Under the pieces are notes generated by a model. That model was not told the origin of the DNA. It saw nothing but the letters and a program-made list of their open reading frames with translations, and did not search any database. Both the position numbers and the translations under genes were made by a program. A DNA stretch of 8,277 nucleotides from an uncultured Paraglaciecola sp. (GTDB lineage: Bacteria; Pseudomonadota; Gammaproteobacteria; Enterobacterales; Alteromonadaceae): NCBI GenBank assembly GCA_905479025.1, contig CAJQKX010000073.1:1-8277 (forward strand), read 5' to 3'. Position 1 is the first letter of the stretch; each line of letters opens with the position of its first letter. Positions 1 through 6,442 of this stretch are shown piece by piece.

Positions 1-285
1 CGAATCACCTTCAACATCACCTTCTGCTATTATATATCCATCGGCGTCAAAGCTTGACAGAGAGCCTGCGGGTGAGAAAGTAATGGTTATCTCATCAGAT
101 GCAATATAATTAGCGCCCAACTCGTAAGCTAACGATTCAATTGTTTTTTCAGCATCTGGTGCCAAAGTTTTTAAACCTTCTGTTGAATATTTTATCGTAT
201 CATTTATAACTTCACCCGCAACCGCGTAATTGCTTAAACCAGCTATAGCTGCGGCCAGTATGGTCTTTTTAAATATTTGTTTCAT
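1..285 (-). CDS. Secreted protein, possibly S-layer-like surface protein (3' end cut by window edge)
   Basis: An open frame of 95 codons starts with ATG at 285 and runs off the window at base 1, so the C-terminal part is missing. The N-terminus is a textbook Sec signal peptide: MKQIFKK, a hydrophobic stretch TILAAAIAGL, then AVA followed by G24 as the likely signal peptidase I site (no lipobox Cys). The mature part is acidic and looks beta-rich (for example LGANYIASDEITITFS at about 56-71), with a DADG segment at 80-83 that could bind calcium. I do not firmly recognise the family; from memory the pattern resembles abundant surface proteins of marine Gammaproteobacteria of the Slr4 S-layer type. 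It lies 132 bases downstream of the secretin gene on the same strand, with its own candidate promoter. This suggests, without proving it, that it is the substrate of the secretion system. A GGAG ribosome site at 297-300 precedes the ATG with a rather long 11-base spacing. The gene call is secure, the function is inference. Confidence 0.8.
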   Translation of the reverse strand, partial: MKQIFKKTILAAAIAGLSNYAVAGEVINDTIKYSTEGLKTLAPDAEKTIESLAYELGANYIASDEITITFSPAGSLSSFDADGYIIAEGDVEGDS

Positions 286-314
286 TTTTTGTCTTACTCC
301 AAGTCTTGAAATAT

Positions 315-338
315 GGGTTAGGCCGTTCTACCTAATCC
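315..338. repeat. Inverted repeat in the predicted 5' leader of the surface-protein gene
   Basis: The arms GGGTTAGG (315-322) and CCTAATCC (331-338) flank an 8-base loop. Seven of eight positions pair; on a plus-strand transcript the eighth is a G-U wobble, on the minus-strand transcript it is an A-C mismatch. On the minus strand no T tract follows, so this is not a terminator for gspD. It lies between the 16-bp palindrome and the ribosome binding site and may be a leader RNA hairpin or a second protein-binding site. Confidence 0.4.
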
Positions 339-343
339 TTTGT

Positions 344-359
344 TTATGAACGTTCATAA
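344..359. promoter_or_regulatory. Perfect 16-bp palindrome, possible operator or 5' stem-loop
   Basis: TTATGAACGTTCATAA is a perfect inverted repeat with no spacer. It starts just downstream of the predicted -10 box and about at the predicted transcription start of the surface-protein gene. That position suits an operator for a dimeric repressor; short spacerless palindromes of this kind are bound by, for example, many TetR-family regulators. In RNA it could instead fold as a six-pair stem with an ACGT loop at the extreme 5' end, which would stabilise an abundant mRNA. The symmetry is seen directly; the role is inferred. Confidence 0.5.
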
Positions 360-367
360 TAACTTTG

Positions 368-396
368 ATTTTACAGCTAAAAGCATGTACGCACAA
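368..396 (-). promoter_or_regulatory. Candidate sigma70-type promoter for the surface-protein gene
   Basis: Read on the minus strand, a weak -35 box TTGTGC (391-396, three of six consensus bases) lies 17 bases upstream of a good -10 box TAAAAT (368-373, five of six). A start site would fall near base 361, giving a leader of roughly 75 bases before the ATG at 285. No convincing intrinsic terminator separates gspD from this site, so read-through from the operon may add to expression. This is a consensus match by eye. Confidence 0.4.
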
Positions 397-417
397 AATT
401 ATTCCCTAATATTGAAT

Positions 418-2484
418 TTAAAACTCAACATTTTCAAGCCCTTTTCTAAATTTATTTTTAATTTTATCCCATTGATGGCCCCCATTGATTATTTTTGGGG
501 TCACCAGAATAACTAATTCGGTCTTATCTCGGTTTTCAGTTGCACTTTTAAACAAGTTTCCGAAAATTGGAATATCACCCAAAAATGGCACTTTTGCGTC
601 GCCATTGGATTTATTTTCAGATATCAATCCAGCCATGATAATAGTTTGCCCACTGTTTGCCACTACTTCGGTAGTTACCTGACGATTCAACAAAGTTGAA
701 TCACCGGATGACGGTAACTCATTAGAGATATCTAAAGTTATCTCCATAATAACAATCCCTTGGCTGTTAATAGTGGGTGTCACCGTCAACATCAAACCAA
801 TTTGTCGGCGTTCTATGGTGCTGGTCGTTCTTTCGTTAATAGTGTCACCGATAGGGATAGACGTTTGCGATGTCACCAAGGCTATTTCATTACCCACAGT
901 AATGCTTGCCGCTACACCATCCCTTACTAATAAGGTGGGACTGGAGAGTATATTAACTAAGGAATTAGTTTTTATTAAATTCGCGGTAATACTGGTATTG
1001 CCGCTGCCACTAACCCAGCCTGCCGCCAAACCACCTATACCGGTGGTATCAAATGCGCCAGTGGTACCTAACCCGAAGGAACCGCTACCCAAAGTGTCGT
1101 TGGTCAGCGCAAACTCAACGCCGTGTTTAAATTCATCCGACAAAGTAACTTCAGCAATCGTCGCCTCAAGGATGACCTGTCTAGGCAAAGTATCCATTCG
1201 TTTTATCAATGGCTGCAATGCCTGATAATGCATTCCGTTGGTGTAAAATATTAAAGTATTAGTTCGTTCATCAATTACCATTGTTAAGTCCTCATTCCCC
1301 GCAGAGGCGACAGATGTCGCTTTGCTGGTTCTCATCGCAGAACGAGTATCTCGACTATTATTTCCTTTAGATTCTGGCGTAACGGGTACATTGCTTCCAA
1401 ACAGTGGGCTCAGACTTTCGCCTAAATCTCTGGCTCGAGCATTTTGGGGTTCATACATAAAATACTGTTTACTATCACCTTTTGAAGGTTGGTCTAATTG
1501 TTGATGCCAGAACTGGATCCTTGATAAAAATGCTTCATTGTTGGCAAATACAGCCACTAATCCAATTTGGTCAAGGGGCACCAAAACCACATTTTTTTGC
1601 TTTGTCTCATCCACTCCTATAGGAATACCTTCAGCCTCCATAAGGCTCGATACTTGTTTTGAAAATTCTTCTGTGGAGATGTAAGTCAGCCGTAATAAAG
1701 CGATGTATTTTCCCTGATTTGATGGCATATCAAGGATTCGAGCCAATTCCATCACTTTTTTGACTTTACTGCGAGTACCTTGTAAGAATATTGCATTTTT
1801 ATCCATATCTACCGTAATCGCCACATTACTCAGGGCCCGCAAAGTGCGTTCAATGCCAATATTAATACCAAAATTCATCGGCACAATTTGTAAGACTTTA
1901 CCCTGAGTCAACGGTAAATCAGCATCAGTTCGTCCCACTCCAATACTTACATCTCCCTCAGATTGAGTTTCCATTGGGAATAAATAATAAATACTGTCTT
2001 TTACGGTTACTCCAATTTGCTCGCGCAGTAGAATGTCAGTTGCGGCCAAAAACGCTTCTTTTTTAGAGATCGGATTCTGAAAATTCAGGGTAACCGGAGA
2101 CGCTAAATTGGTAAGTGTTTTGTCCACTACATAGTTAACCCCTAAGATATCCCTAAACACATGGTGAATAAATTCACTCAATTTCATCGCATCCACAGAA
2201 AAACGTACTTGGTCTACGGCTGAAAAAGTGATGGCCACCCGCTTAACTTCCTTATCTGCGTTAAACAGCTCAGCCATCGATTTCAAACGGGTAAACTGCG
2301 CCTTAGCATCTTGTTCACTAGTCTTTGATGCCTCTCCACTTTTTTCTTGTTCGACCATCATTTGATTAGTTTCTTCAAATAATGCAGGGTTTACTTTATA
2401 TTTATCTAGACTATTAGATGAAGTACAACTCGCCAAACTCGCCAAACACAATATTACTGCACCTTTACGCATGAAATTAATCAT
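418..2484 (-). CDS. gspD: Type II secretion secretin GspD, lipoprotein type
   Basis: Outer-membrane secretin that forms the multimeric gated channel through which folded substrates leave the periplasm. ATG at 2484 is chosen because AAGGGG (2490-2495) lies 5 bases upstream; a GTG one codon earlier is too close. The N-terminus MINFMRKGAVILCLASLASC ends in an LASC lipobox with T at +2, which favours outer-membrane sorting. Then come a polar helical linker (to about 85), an N0 domain (about 92-170), N1 (about 195-255), N2-like (about 260-330), N3 (about 340-435) with a Ser/Thr-rich loop near 374-398, and the secretin core (about 436-670). The core has NILSSPTLLVRDGVAASITVG and the family signature VPFLGDIPIFGNLFKS followed by ELVILVTPKII. 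At 688 residues the length is typical. It is the last gene of the operon, 18 bases after the gspC-like gene. A lipid anchor suggests self-piloting as in HxcQ of Pseudomonas aeruginosa. The C-terminus is basic and short, with no obvious pilotin-binding S-domain. Confidence 0.95.
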   Translation of the reverse strand: MINFMRKGAVILCLASLASCTSSNSLDKYKVNPALFEETNQMMVEQEKSGEASKTSEQDAKAQFTRLKSMAELFNADKEVKRVAITFSAVDQVRFSVDAMKLSEFIHHVFRDILGVNYVVDKTLTNLASPVTLNFQNPISKKEAFLAATDILLREQIGVTVKDSIYYLFPMETQSEGDVSIGVGRTDADLPLTQGKVLQIVPMNFGINIGIERTLRALSNVAITVDMDKNAIFLQGTRSKVKKVMELARILDMPSNQGKYIALLRLTYISTEEFSKQVSSLMEAEGIPIGVDETKQKNVVLVPLDQIGLVAVFANNEAFLSRIQFWHQQLDQPSKGDSKQYFMYEPQNARARDLGESLSPLFGSNVPVTPESKGNNSRDTRSAMRTSKATSVASAGNEDLTMVIDERTNTLIFYTNGMHYQALQPLIKRMDTLPRQVILEATIAEVTLSDEFKHGVEFALTNDTLGSGSFGLGTTGAFDTTGIGGLAAGWVSGSGNTSITANLIKTNSLVNILSSPTLLVRDGVAASITVGNEIALVTSQTSIPIGDTINERTTSTIERRQIGLMLTVTPTINSQGIVIMEITLDISNELPSSGDSTLLNRQVTTEVVANSGQTIIMAGLISENKSNGDAKVPFLGDIPIFGNLFKSATENRDKTELVILVTPKIINGGHQWDKIKNKFRKGLENVEF

Positions 2485-2502
2485 CACTTCCCCTTAACTT
2501 AT

Positions 2503-3081
2503 TCACTCTACTGCTCGCTTGAACAACTGTAATTTGACGACGACGTCTTGTTTTTTTAATACCACATGGTACATGCCTATTTCTGTCAGCACATAATCAG
2601 TGACGCTTCCTCCACTGACTTTATCTATCCCTTTACCTTTGGCAAATGTAATATAACGTTTGACCTGACTATTAATGTTCTGAATCTCCACCGATGCAAA
2701 ATCTTTCCCATCATGGAACACTCCTTTAAGCGCCAATAAATCATCACCTAACAAATATTGAGAGGGATCACCCAAAATGGCAGCAGTCACCACTTGACGT
2801 TGGTCCAGTGCCTCGGGCTTGGGTTCCACCACAGGAGGAGGTAGCTGTATCGGCTCTGGCAATAATGTTACCGCTTTTATATCTGACCAGCTAAGCAAGG
2901 CTTTAACTGCCGCCTCGTCTAGCATTATGTGATTGAGTTCCACCGGCTTTGAACCTTGGTCGACCATTTCGTTTTGCTGCATATTTGAAACACTGGTCAG
3001 TGTCAGGCGGTTAGTAAAGTCCATTAGGCCCAGTAAAACTAAAAATACACTAAACAATACTACTGCTTTTTTTAATGCCAT
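2503..3081 (-). CDS. gspC: Short GspC/XpsN/PilP-like connector protein with HR domain, no PDZ
   Basis: Inner-membrane connector expected to link the GspL/GspM platform to the N0 domain of the secretin. The 192 residues show a short cytoplasmic start (MALKK), one membrane segment (about 6-22), a polar periplasmic stretch, a proline-rich linker (about 75-90, with PEP, PPP and PKP) and a C-terminal beta domain (about 98-189). That domain matches the HR (homology region) pattern of GspC: a LKGVF strand, SVEIQN, a YITFAKGKGI turn, and DYVLTEIG ending in VVKLQLF. Classical GspC is nearer 270-300 residues because it carries a C-terminal PDZ or coiled-coil domain, absent here. The gene lies one base after gspM (TAAGATG) and just before gspD. 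This is the position of XpsN in the Xanthomonas xps cluster and of pilP in pilMNOPQ, so gspN/xpsN or pilP-like are equally fair names. The role is well supported by context; the exact subfamily is less certain. Confidence 0.8.
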   Translation of the reverse strand: MALKKAVVLFSVFLVLLGLMDFTNRLTLTSVSNMQQNEMVDQGSKPVELNHIMLDEAAVKALLSWSDIKAVTLLPEPIQLPPPVVEPKPEALDQRQVVTAAILGDPSQYLLGDDLLALKGVFHDGKDFASVEIQNINSQVKRYITFAKGKGIDKVSGGSVTDYVLTEIGMYHVVLKKQDVVVKLQLFKRAVE

Positions 3082-3082
3082 C

Positions 3083-3646
3083 TTATTGTTTTCCGTTTAG
3101 CCAATAATAGGTTTCTACGGTTAGCGTGCTAGCCACTAAGCCCATTGAAGTGGCCGACTGATTACTAACCCTATTACTAAAATTCAATATTTTAAACGCT
3201 TTTTCACTGGTGCCAAGCCTTGCTTGTAATAATGCAAAGTTTTTAAGTTTTCCGGTAAAATCAACATTAAAACGTGCCTTATAAAAGCCAGGAAACACTT
3301 CTTCATCAGTTGAATCACGCCAAAAAAATCGAGTCACTTTCAAGTCAAATTCACCCAGTAAAATATCAATCATCACTTTAGTTTCAATATGAAAATCTTC
3401 TGTGGCCTCAAAGCTAGAATAAGCCTGCACCTGAGATTCATATTTTTGGCTCAATTTGCTAAATTGATTTATTAATTCAGATTCTGAATTAAGAAGCCAC
3501 TGCGCTTTTGTATTTCTTTGCTCGTATTGTTCAATATTTGCTAACAACTCACTTTGCCATGCCATTATGGGTAATAGGGCTAACTTGATGAACAACAAAA
3601 TCACGACCACTGGTAACATCACTGTAACTTTCAGAAGATTAGTCAT
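3083..3646 (-). CDS. gspM: GspM/PilO-like inner-membrane platform protein
   Basis: Bitopic protein expected to pair with GspL in the inner-membrane assembly platform. The 187 residues show one N-terminal membrane segment (about 7-27, LPVVVILLFIKLALLPI), a helical, probably coiled-coil periplasmic stretch (about 30-75, rich in Q, E, L and S) and a C-terminal alpha/beta region (about 85-187) that fits the ferredoxin-like fold of PilO and GspM. Sequence similarity in this family is always low, so the call rests on size, topology and position between the gspL-like and gspC-like genes. Its ATG shares one base with the upstream stop (TAATG), implying translational coupling. A strong AGGGGGG ribosome site (3654-3660) lies 7 bases before the start, inside the end of gspL. 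GspM in canonical systems is of similar length (about 160-180). Confidence 0.8.
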   Translation of the reverse strand: MTNLLKVTVMLPVVVILLFIKLALLPIMAWQSELLANIEQYEQRNTKAQWLLNSESELINQFSKLSQKYESQVQAYSSFEATEDFHIETKVMIDILLGEFDLKVTRFFWRDSTDEEVFPGFYKARFNVDFTGKLKNFALLQARLGTSEKAFKILNFSNRVSNQSATSMGLVASTLTVETYYWLNGKQ

Positions 3647-4797
3647 TATTTCGCCCCCCTTATTTTAAAGACAATATTAAAATGGTCTTTTCCATCAACT
3701 GTGCGTGTAGCCGTATTTAGTTTTGGAGTCTCGACCAAGTCATCACGGTTAAGGAAAGCTAATACTTCTGTGTCTTTACTGGCGATCCCAGCTAATAATA
3801 CCCGTCCATCGGGTAAATAACTCAGTCTTGTTATCATCACCTCTCGCTGCATCAAAGGCGATAACAAGCGCCATATAACTGAAGGTGCTCCCGGTATTGT
3901 CGATACTTCAGACAACTGTTGCTGTTGCAATTCGATTTTGGTGAGTTGCTTTTTTATCATAAAAACTGAGTCAGTTTTACCACTGAGGGTTTGTGAGGTA
4001 TCGACTGCTGACGATAAGCGTAATTTCAAATAGATTGAGGTGAGTGAAAAATAAGTCATAAATAACACTGCAGACACTACACCACAGTATTTTGCATAGC
4101 TGCGCCAATCAACAGTTTGCAGTTGACGTAAGCCGGTTTTTAATCCTAGTAAATGGCGCACCAGTATAGGAGTCAGTTGCTCTGTTAAAGTGCTTAGATA
4201 ATCATGTTCAGTCACCTCACGTTGGCAGATGTCTGTGGCCAAGCCTGCAGAGGCCATAAACATCTCATTACTCACGATAAGACCCTTTTTTGCTGAACTG
4301 AGGTATTTTTTCTGGCTATCATAAAACCAAAAAACTTGCTCGTCACGGGACAAAACAACTAGTTGCTTAGGTCTTGATGACAGCAGTAACAGGCTTTCCG
4401 GGATAACAAGTAATGGCTTGATGCCAAAGCGGGTAAAGGTATCTTTAGCACAAGACCAAGTAACCACCTTACGCTCACCGTCAATATAATCTCCCATCTT
4501 GTAAAGCATGATTTCAGCATCGTTGGCAGTGCTCTCCAGCGCTAAAATCTTTCTTAATTCTTGCCAACTTTGCACCGGAAAAGTTCGGTTCTCTTCACGA
4601 TAATGTTCTTTGCCTAGTATCAAAATATCAACTGATGCACGAACAAACTCGTGCTTTTCGGTATAAGCAACTTGTTGACTTGTCCTGTCATAGTACAACC
4701 CACGAAGTTCACTTGTCAGTATCCCGGTACGTTTTAAAGCTAAACGAGTGATTTCGTCGATCACCCTTGTTTGTATTGATTTGTTAACCGGTTCCAT
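3646..4797 (-). CDS. gspL: GspL-like (PilM/PilN fusion-type) platform protein
   Basis: Expected to hold the ATPase GspE at the inner membrane through its cytoplasmic part and to bind GspM in the periplasm. From ATG 4797 it has 383 residues: a cytoplasmic domain of about 235 residues, one membrane segment (about 237-258, YCGVVSAVLFMTYFSLTSIY), a Gln-rich helix likely to be coiled coil (about 278-300, with QQQQ) and a C-terminal periplasmic ferredoxin-like domain (about 305-383). The layout matches GspL, equivalent to PilM plus PilN. The cytoplasmic part is divergent: I cannot point to clear actin-like (ASKHA) nucleotide-binding motifs, as is usual for GspL. The start is uncertain. A TTG at 4839 would add 14 residues (MILIYDNDNNSRKC) but has no good ribosome site and follows a small hairpin. 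The ATG has only weak purine-rich sequence upstream. Position between gspK and gspM supports the assignment. Confidence 0.8.
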   Translation of the reverse strand: MEPVNKSIQTRVIDEITRLALKRTGILTSELRGLYYDRTSQQVAYTEKHEFVRASVDILILGKEHYREENRTFPVQSWQELRKILALESTANDAEIMLYKMGDYIDGERKVVTWSCAKDTFTRFGIKPLLVIPESLLLLSSRPKQLVVLSRDEQVFWFYDSQKKYLSSAKKGLIVSNEMFMASAGLATDICQREVTEHDYLSTLTEQLTPILVRHLLGLKTGLRQLQTVDWRSYAKYCGVVSAVLFMTYFSLTSIYLKLRLSSAVDTSQTLSGKTDSVFMIKKQLTKIELQQQQLSEVSTIPGAPSVIWRLLSPLMQREVMITRLSYLPDGRVLLAGIASKDTEVLAFLNRDDLVETPKLNTATRTVDGKDHFNIVFKIRGAK

Positions 4798-4842
4798 ACA
4801 TTTTCTACTGTTGTTGTCGTTATCATAAATGAGTATCAATTC

Positions 4843-4858
4843 GTAAGCACAAGCTTAC
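4843..4858. repeat. Small hairpin between gspK and gspL
   Basis: GTAAGC and GCTTAC form a perfect 6-bp stem around a 4-base loop, 5 bases after the gspK stop codon and just before the possible TTG start of gspL. No U tract follows on the minus strand, so it is unlikely to terminate. It may be an RNA processing or translation-modulating element in the longest gap of the operon core, or chance. Confidence 0.35.
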
Positions 4859-4863
4859 CCTGA

Positions 4864-5736
4864 TTAGCGCTGCTTAGGTATATTACTCAAGCTTTCTACC
4901 GGAAATATGTCATAAGGAAATATCCCATACTCGAAAATTTTACCCACATAAGAATTTTCTACCTGAGCAGTGAGGGTTATTCTATATCCCGGCCCAATAA
5001 AATACATAATAGATTCATCAGACTCTAAGCCACTCAAATCTCGCACCTCTTTGCGATTAAAGTTTATTGTTTGTTGCAAGGCTATGACTTCGGAGGCCTT
5101 GTTGCTGTCTTGGGTATATATCGCTAATACTGGTTCCGGGGCTGTCATCGGATTAAAAAAAGGGGTTGGCTGAAAGGTAGTATTAGCAATGAGTGCCTGC
5201 TCTGCTTCCACGCTCATACCGTTAATATAAACTAGCTCTGTAAAAGTTTGTATTCTAGCATTTCTCACCGTAATACCCGCTGGGTAGTCGTTTTGCTCCG
5301 CACCATTGGCGCGGCGAACAGAGTCACTGTCTATCCAGTCCATAACGCTGTTTGCAATTGTTGTCGCTTGTTTGTTTTCAAGGTATTGCTGCAACAATCG
5401 TTCTAACATAGTGGCTTCGGTCATAGTGATAAAACTAAATAAACCATTGAGATCTTGTAACTGCACCTTGGTATGCTCGTTAATCGAAAATGCTTGCCCG
5501 TAAAAGTTCCAACCTTGTTCGCGCAACTGCATACTGTCTTTGGTTAACAAACCAAACAAAACGCGGTTTTTACCGCTGTATTGAGCCATATATGCTAGAG
5601 ATTTAGCCTGTAATGCAGCGGCTCTGGCGACCTGACTTTTGGCCACTGATAAGAAAAATATCGTCAGTAATAAAATAATCGATGTGATGATTATTACCTG
5701 AATCAATGCGACACCACGTTGTTTTCTCATTAGCAA
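4864..5736 (-). CDS. gspK: GspK-like pseudopilus tip protein
   Basis: Large minor pseudopilin expected to sit at the pseudopilus tip with GspI and GspJ. After the short leader MLMRKQRG the prepilin peptidase site is followed by VALIQVIIITSIILLL, a hydrophobic helix with Gln instead of Glu at mature position 5; lack of Glu5 is a hallmark of GspK. Family motifs follow: QLQDLNGLF (about 92-100), DWIDSD with NGAEQNDY (about 133-151) and NPMTAPEPVLA (about 195-205). At 290 residues it is slightly shorter than many GspK (about 300-330). Start choice: TTG at 5736 has GAGGTGAT (5740-5747) at ideal spacing, while ATG at 5730 has the same site about 13 bases away; the difference is two residues. The ribosome site overlaps the gspJ stop, so the two genes are probably coupled. 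The assignment is strong. Confidence 0.92.
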   Translation of the reverse strand: MLMRKQRGVALIQVIIITSIILLLTIFFLSVAKSQVARAAALQAKSLAYMAQYSGKNRVLFGLLTKDSMQLREQGWNFYGQAFSINEHTKVQLQDLNGLFSFITMTEATMLERLLQQYLENKQATTIANSVMDWIDSDSVRRANGAEQNDYPAGITVRNARIQTFTELVYINGMSVEAEQALIANTTFQPTPFFNPMTAPEPVLAIYTQDSNKASEVIALQQTINFNRKEVRDLSGLESDESIMYFIGPGYRITLTAQVENSYVGKIFEYGIFPYDIFPVESLSNIPKQR

Positions 5737-5739
5737 AAC

Positions 5740-5747
5740 ATCACCTC
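5740..5747 (-). promoter_or_regulatory. Strong ribosome binding site of gspK, spanning the gspJ stop
   Basis: GAGGTGAT matches eight consecutive anti-Shine-Dalgarno positions and contains the TGA stop of gspJ. Its GAGG core is 7 bases from TTG 5736 but 13 from ATG 5730, which favours the TTG start. Confidence 0.6.
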
Positions 5748-6442
5748 ATGTCGTCCTGATAAAATTTAATTAATTTTCGGTGCCCTTCGGCCAATTGATA
5801 AGCTATGACCTCATCACCAATGTGTAATTTCATCGCCAGCGGCTGTACCCCACTGTCCGCGGCATCATAAGTATTTAGCCAACTTGGCAAAATATCAGGA
5901 TAATCTTCGCGCATGAACTTATGTTGCCATTGCTTCCAGCCATAATAGCTGAACCTCAATGGCTCTGAACTAGATAACAACACCAACCGATATTTAAAGT
6001 TTAATGGCTGATCTAAGCGGAGCAATATTTTATCTGACAAAGGTGCCTCCTCATAAACCAGCTGGTATCTTGTGCCTGCTTTTTCAATAAATAACCTCAC
6101 AACCGAGGCATCGTTTTGGGTAACGCCAAATATCGGCGCAGCAGTGACAAAAGTGACCCCTTGGTCGCGGCCAAGGAAATAAAAAGTGTATTCTTCTTGA
6201 ACTTTTTCGACCATATATGGGATTGCCGAATCAATGGTATCTTTAACCTGCAACAAACCTTGGAACTGAAATAAGGTGCGATCAAATTGCCCTAATCGTC
6301 CAGCCCAATAACCGGAGTATTGTGAATAACTATAATTAGCCGTAAACATCAAACTCATCAAAATAACCATAGCAATTAATACTTCTATCAAAGTATAACC
6401 ACTAAATTGTTTATGTTTAAGCCTCTCTTTTACCTGTGCCAA
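5741..6442 (-). CDS. gspJ: GspJ-like minor pseudopilin
   Basis: Minor pseudopilin expected in the GspI-J-K tip complex. The 233 residues begin with a 15-residue leader ending in SG, then YTLIEVLIAMVILMSLMF, the class III signal with Glu at mature position 5 (Tyr rather than Phe at +1). The globular part has GspJ-like features: a SYYGWKQW segment (about 165-172) and a late LPSWLNT...QPLAMKLHI region (about 185-207), comparable to the LP-then-strand end of GspJ proteins. Length is in the normal GspJ range (about 200-240). The start is TTG at 6442. No ATG exists in frame before the cleavage site, and GAGG (6450-6453) lies exactly 7 bases upstream, so a TTG start is nearly certain. The gene overlaps the end of gspI by 13 bases and is followed by gspK after 4 bases. 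Confidence 0.88.
   Translation of the reverse strand: MAQVKERLKHKQFSGYTLIEVLIAMVILMSLMFTANYSYSQYSGYWAGRLGQFDRTLFQFQGLLQVKDTIDSAIPYMVEKVQEEYTFYFLGRDQGVTFVTAAPIFGVTQNDASVVRLFIEKAGTRYQLVYEEAPLSDKILLRLDQPLNFKYRLVLLSSSEPLRFSYYGWKQWQHKFMREDYPDILPSWLNTYDAADSGVQPLAMKLHIGDEVIAYQLAEGHRKLIKFYQDDMR

Noticed and set aside
374..417. Possible intrinsic terminator after gspD
   Set aside because: Only a 4-bp ATTA/TAAT stem followed by TTTT can be drawn; it is AT-only and too weak to call.
485..1504. Plus-strand open frames of 60 to 150 codons opposite gspD
   Set aside because: They lie antisense to a secretin gene with unmistakable domain motifs, have no family resemblance or ribosome sites, and are explained as shadows.
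3654..3660. G6 run at the end of gspL as a slippage site
   Set aside because: It is better explained as the AGGGGGG ribosome binding site of gspM, at 7-base spacing.
4761..4826. Short minus-strand frame (21 residues, Thr-rich start) overlapping the gspL start, considered as a leader peptide
   Set aside because: It has no ribosome site, no regulatory codon run apart from a few Thr, and no attenuator-like terminator nearby.
4970..5503. Plus-strand open frames opposite gspK
   Set aside because: Antisense to a well-supported GspK-like gene; composition is Cys/Ser/Arg-rich and unlike a real protein.
6097..6285. Minus-strand 62-codon frame inside gspJ
   Set aside because: It sits in another frame fully within gspJ, and the gspJ frame carries the prepilin signal and family features.
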